Shown here: positions 6,614-8,799 of the stretch, in pieces
Layout of the letters: each line of letters starts with the position of its first letter
Position numbering within the stretch: the first letter of the stretch is position 1
Assembly (NCBI GenBank): GCA_050309735.1
Contig: JBNRMS010000070.1
Span: 1 to 8,799, forward strand
DNA length: 8,799 bases
DNA from: UMGS1002 sp050309735
GTDB taxonomy: Bacteria; Bacillota; Clostridia; Oscillospirales; CAG-272
Reading direction: 5' to 3'
Notes under the pieces: generated by a model
The model's database searches: none
The model's input: only the letters and a program-made list of their open reading frames with translations
Told to the model about the DNA's origin: nothing
Translations under genes and position numbers: made by a program

Positions 6614-8467
6614 TTAATATGCTCTCACTTCAAACATGGTTATCACATCGGCTCCGTTTGTAGCAGTGATGTGTATCTCGGCTGTGTCGCATTCGGTCGG
6701 GTCGAAATCAAGAACATTGTGGCGCTGATGATTGTCGCAAACCTTGATTTCACGAACCGCCTCCCCGCCCTTCAAAAGGGTCACAGTGTAGTCCTTCACC
6801 AGCTCGGGCGGAACGCCGATTCTCTGCTGAACCTGACGGTTGTATGCCATTGTAACCCTAATTGGATAATTGAAATCCGAGTCGAAGGTCAGGCGCAGCT
6901 GGCTTATTGTCTCGGGTTTTTCAAACTTCATGGTCAGCGTCTCTCCGCCCGATGCTATACCGTCCGAAATCCAAGCGTGCGACTTATCGTCGAGCCGTCT
7001 TGATATGCCGTCGATAAGATTTTCCGGCTCGCCGCCTGGGCGATGCGAGCTTGCGGTGAAGGTTGCGCTCCGCGCCTTATCTGCCGGGTCGGTGTTTTTG
7101 TATCCGGGCAAAAATCCATCGTCCTTGAGTATTCTCTGCTGCAGCTCGCCAATGTGCGGTGCCAGCTCGCGCGGCTCGCAGCCGTATTCGTTGCACATAG
7201 CCGCCGCAACTCCGACCGCCTGACCGCCGATGGCGCAGCAACCGATAATTCTTGTGCTGGCAAGCCCCAGTTTTGAGGTGCTGATATTCCGCCCGGCCAT
7301 CATAAGATTCTTTATATTCTTCGAATAATAGGAGCGATAGGGGATGGTATAAACGCCCGAGAAGAGGTGGCAGTCGCTCGGGAGCAGATGGAAATCGAGC
7401 AGGCCGTTTGGCGAGTGCAGATCCACGCACCAGCCACCGTAGGCAACGGCATCGTCAAATATCTTATGCTCGAATATATCATTTTCGGTGAGAATATAGT
7501 CGCCCATCAAACGTCTGCTCTCGCGCGTGCCGGGCAACGCTCCCACCCATTCGAGCGCATAGTTCTCGGCGCCGTGATCGCCGCCGTTCTTGATGTGATC
7601 CCAAAGACCGTAAGCATAAGCGTAAAGGTCATCGCGAATATTCTCGTAATCGGGGATTATATCGTCTTTGTCGCCCATCAATTCCAGCCACCAGTATCCA
7701 TAATCAACACCGCGGCAGCTTGTGCCCGATATGCGGAGCCATTCCTCGGGGTCCGGCGCCATACTTGCGTCTATTTTGTGAACTGCGCAGTGCATTCTGT
7801 ATTTCAACTGCTCCTCTGTGAGTGTCTTTGCAAAGGACGGAGGGGTAAACTTGACCGGACGGCCGGTGTCAACCGCCTTAAGCAGAATCGTGTTTCCCAT
7901 TCGCTCGTTGTTTGCCTGCTCGGGCGCGTCGGGCTCGCCAAACTCATGGCGCGACTCGCTTCCCTGCCGGAATTCGGCGCCCGCGTAATATCCGAGCGTG
8001 CCGTTACCGGTTGCGTCAACAAATATAGGAGCCGAGAGCTTCATCCGCATTTCTGTCGTCTCCTGAACGCACAGAATACTCTTGATTCGGTCGTCTTCGG
8101 TTTCACAGTCGTACATAACTGTGTTGAGGAAGGTTTCGAGGTTTTTTTCCTTCTTTGCAGACTCAAAGAGTACCGCATCCCAGATAGAATAGCTGTAAAA
8201 ATCGTTTCTGGCCTTATTCTCAAGCATCAGCTCATAGAGAAGGCCGGTCTCGGCATACTGCGCCTGCTTGAGGCTCTGGTCGGCACCCGAGATGTGAATC
8301 CGAATTTCGCTCGAAGCGTTTCCGCCGAGAACCGGGCGAGCGTGAACGAGGGCGGTTTTTGACCCGTGCCGCGCCGACGAAATGGCCGCGCACAGCCCTG
8401 CCATACCACCGCCGACGACTATTACGTCAAACTTTTTCTCTAAGTATCTTTCCTTTGTCCTTTTCAA
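6614..8467 (-). CDS. FAD-dependent oxidoreductase (PF12831-like) with C-terminal beta-sandwich-like domain
   Basis: Predicted cytoplasmic flavoprotein of 617 residues. FDVIVVGGGMAGLCAA (13-28) is the N-terminal dinucleotide-binding motif (G19, G21, G24), with VLGGNASSEIR (46-56) after it. FVDATGNGTLGYYAGAEFR (149-167) and the AGRNIS...GLASTRIIGCCAIGGQAVGVAAA segment (391-423) complete the FAD_oxidored pattern. Residues from about 466 to 617 form a separate domain opening TASSHRPGGEPENLIDG, like the start of F5/8 type C or other galactose-binding-like sandwiches. No signal peptide is present. Substrate unknown; relatives are often found near sugar-degradation genes, but no such cluster is visible here. 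The first codon is TTG: an in-frame TAG lies at 8477-8479 (minus strand) and no ATG, GTG, CTG or other TTG occurs before the FAD motif. A weak TAGG is 8 nt upstream. Confidence 0.87.
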   Translation of the reverse strand: MKRTKERYLEKKFDVIVVGGGMAGLCAAISSARHGSKTALVHARPVLGGNASSEIRIHISGADQSLKQAQYAETGLLYELMLENKARNDFYSYSIWDAVLFESAKKEKNLETFLNTVMYDCETEDDRIKSILCVQETTEMRMKLSAPIFVDATGNGTLGYYAGAEFRQGSESRHEFGEPDAPEQANNERMGNTILLKAVDTGRPVKFTPPSFAKTLTEEQLKYRMHCAVHKIDASMAPDPEEWLRISGTSCRGVDYGYWWLELMGDKDDIIPDYENIRDDLYAYAYGLWDHIKNGGDHGAENYALEWVGALPGTRESRRLMGDYILTENDIFEHKIFDDAVAYGGWCVDLHSPNGLLDFHLLPSDCHLFSGVYTIPYRSYYSKNIKNLMMAGRNISTSKLGLASTRIIGCCAIGGQAVGVAAAMCNEYGCEPRELAPHIGELQQRILKDDGFLPGYKNTDPADKARSATFTASSHRPGGEPENLIDGISRRLDDKSHAWISDGIASGGETLTMKFEKPETISQLRLTFDSDFNYPIRVTMAYNRQVQQRIGVPPELVKDYTVTLLKGGEAVREIKVCDNHQRHNVLDFDPTECDTAEIHITATNGADVITMFEVRAY

Positions 8468-8489
8468 TGAATTTACCTATACCTTTCAT
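8427..8489 (-). CDS. Possible 20-residue leader ORF overlapping the FAD gene start
   Basis: An ATG at 8489-8487 opens a 20-codon frame (MKGIGKFIEKDKGKILREKV) that runs in a different frame across the TTG start of the FAD gene and stops at 8427-8429. It is Lys-rich and has no convincing ribosome binding site of its own. It could couple translation to, or compete with, the weak TTG start. It may equally be a chance frame, and I recognise no homologue. Confidence 0.2.
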   Translation of the reverse strand: MKGIGKFIEKDKGKILREKV

Positions 8490-8506
8490 AATATAATCTA
8501 ATAAAC

Positions 8507-8625
8507 AATCGGCCGCCCGGGATACCGGAACGTTCCGATTTCCCTGAATTAAATGCGCCCGACGAGCGGCTGTCACCGGGTTTTCATCGGTCCGGCAGCG
8601 GCAAACACCCGCCCCGGAACAATTC
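8507..8625 (-). promoter_or_regulatory. Structured GC-rich 5' leader of the FAD oxidoreductase mRNA
   Basis: From the predicted transcript start (about 8625) the minus-strand RNA can fold into a closed multibranch element. P1 is GAAUU (8625-8621) with AAUUC (8550-8546). P2 is CCGGGGCGG (8617-8609) with CCGCU-g-CCGG (8601-8592), nine pairs with one bulge. P3 is ACCG (8591-8588) with CGGU (8578-8575), directly abutting P2. P4 is CGCUC (8568-8564) with GGGCG (8560-8556). A second domain has AAUCGG (8540-8535) with CCGAUU (8512-8507), enclosing CCGG-UAUC-CCGG (8528-8517), then a U-rich stretch. It includes the palindrome CGGAACGTTCCG (8526-8537), which could instead be a DNA operator. The block is far richer in G and C than the DNA on either side. 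No riboswitch class I know fits. Confidence 0.42.
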
Positions 8626-8631
8626 CTATTT

Positions 8632-8660
8632 ATTATACACTTTTTTTTGGCTCTTTGCAA
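8632..8660 (-). promoter_or_regulatory. Sigma-A promoter of the FAD oxidoreductase
   Basis: On the minus strand: TTGCAA (complement of 8655-8660, 4 of 6 matches), 17-bp spacer containing a run of eight A, and perfect TATAAT (complement of 8632-8637). Transcription would start near 8625, about 158 nt before the TTG start codon, exactly where the foldable leader begins. Confidence 0.65.
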
Positions 8661-8761
8661 TATCTTTTAAATAATTATTTATGCTCCGGCTGCTAAAATC
8701 CCCGTAAAATTGCATTCATTGACAGCATTTTGCAAATAAATCTGATTTCTGTAAAATAATC

Positions 8762-8790
8762 TTGTTTTAATAAAGATATCGTGATATAAT
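8762..8790 (+). promoter_or_regulatory. Promoter reading out of the right edge
   Basis: TTGTTT (8762-8767), 17-bp spacer and perfect TATAAT (8785-8790) with an extended -10 TGa at 8782-8784. It points to a gene beyond the window, divergent from the FAD oxidoreductase. The 101 bp between the two promoters (8661-8761) are AT-rich and hold a TTGCA...TGCAA inverted repeat (8710-8714, 8731-8735) but no gene. Confidence 0.6.
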
Positions 8791-8799
8791 TTATTAAAA

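Noticed and set aside
7367..8362. 331-codon open frame on the plus strand
   Set aside because: It lies wholly antisense to the FAD oxidoreductase, matches no family I recognise, and has no promoter or ribosome site. It is a shadow of a GC-rich gene.
8546..8617. Resemblance of the FAD-gene leader to FMN or cobalamin riboswitches
   Set aside because: Short matches such as CGGGGCGGGTG and GATGAAAACCCGGTGACAGCC recall parts of those classes, but the rest of each conserved core, including the cobalamin GCCACTG box and the FMN multi-helix pattern, is absent.
8719..8747. Second plus-strand promoter starting with TTGACA at 8719-8724
   Set aside because: No acceptable -10 box lies 16-18 bp downstream; the best is CTGATT or TGATTT. 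The promoter at 8762-8790 is much better.

Overview
The window looks like an ordinary chromosomal segment from an anaerobic, low-to-mid GC Gram-positive bacterium of the Clostridia (inference). Pointers are AGGAGG-type ribosome binding sites, sigma-A promoters with near-perfect TTGACA/TATAAT boxes, AT-rich intergenic DNA, a lipoprotein-type glycosidase, an aldo/keto reductase carrying two [4Fe-4S] clusters, an NADP-type glutamate dehydrogenase closely resembling clostridial enzymes, and a clostridial-style phosphatidylserine synthase. I see no phage, transposon, CRISPR, rRNA or tRNA signature.

Layout. 2-622 (+): 3' part of a DUF6873-type gene whose start lies off the left edge, followed by a terminator. 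807-2141 (+): glutamate dehydrogenase gdhA with its own strong promoter; the true start is 66 nt inside the longest open frame. 2142-2344: intergenic DNA with a dispersed GGGGGAACTT hairpin repeat. 2345-3748 (-): family-10-like glycoside hydrolase lipoprotein. 3749-4019: divergent control region in which two promoters on opposite strands share one palindromic -10 sequence. 4020-4655 (+): phosphatidylserine synthase pssA. 4746-5861 (+): Fe-S aldo/keto reductase. 5862-6086: tandem 11-mers plus a second copy of the hairpin repeat. 6087-6518 (+): DUF1893 protein. 6519-6613: third hairpin copy, with a T-run. 6614-8467 (-): FAD-dependent oxidoreductase with a C-terminal beta-sandwich-like domain and a TTG start. 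8468-8799: its long, GC-rich, foldable 5' leader and promoter, then a divergent promoter firing out of the right edge.

The genes do not form one pathway. gdhA links ammonium and 2-oxoglutarate to glutamate. pssA makes phosphatidylserine for membrane lipids and may be co-transcribed with the reductase 90 nt downstream. The lipoprotein glycosidase is extracytoplasmic. The FAD enzyme and the reductase are redox enzymes of unknown substrate. The most interesting non-coding signals are the structured leader of the FAD gene, with two mutually exclusive pairings, the shared -10 divergent promoter, and the three-copy hairpin family placed just after stop codons.
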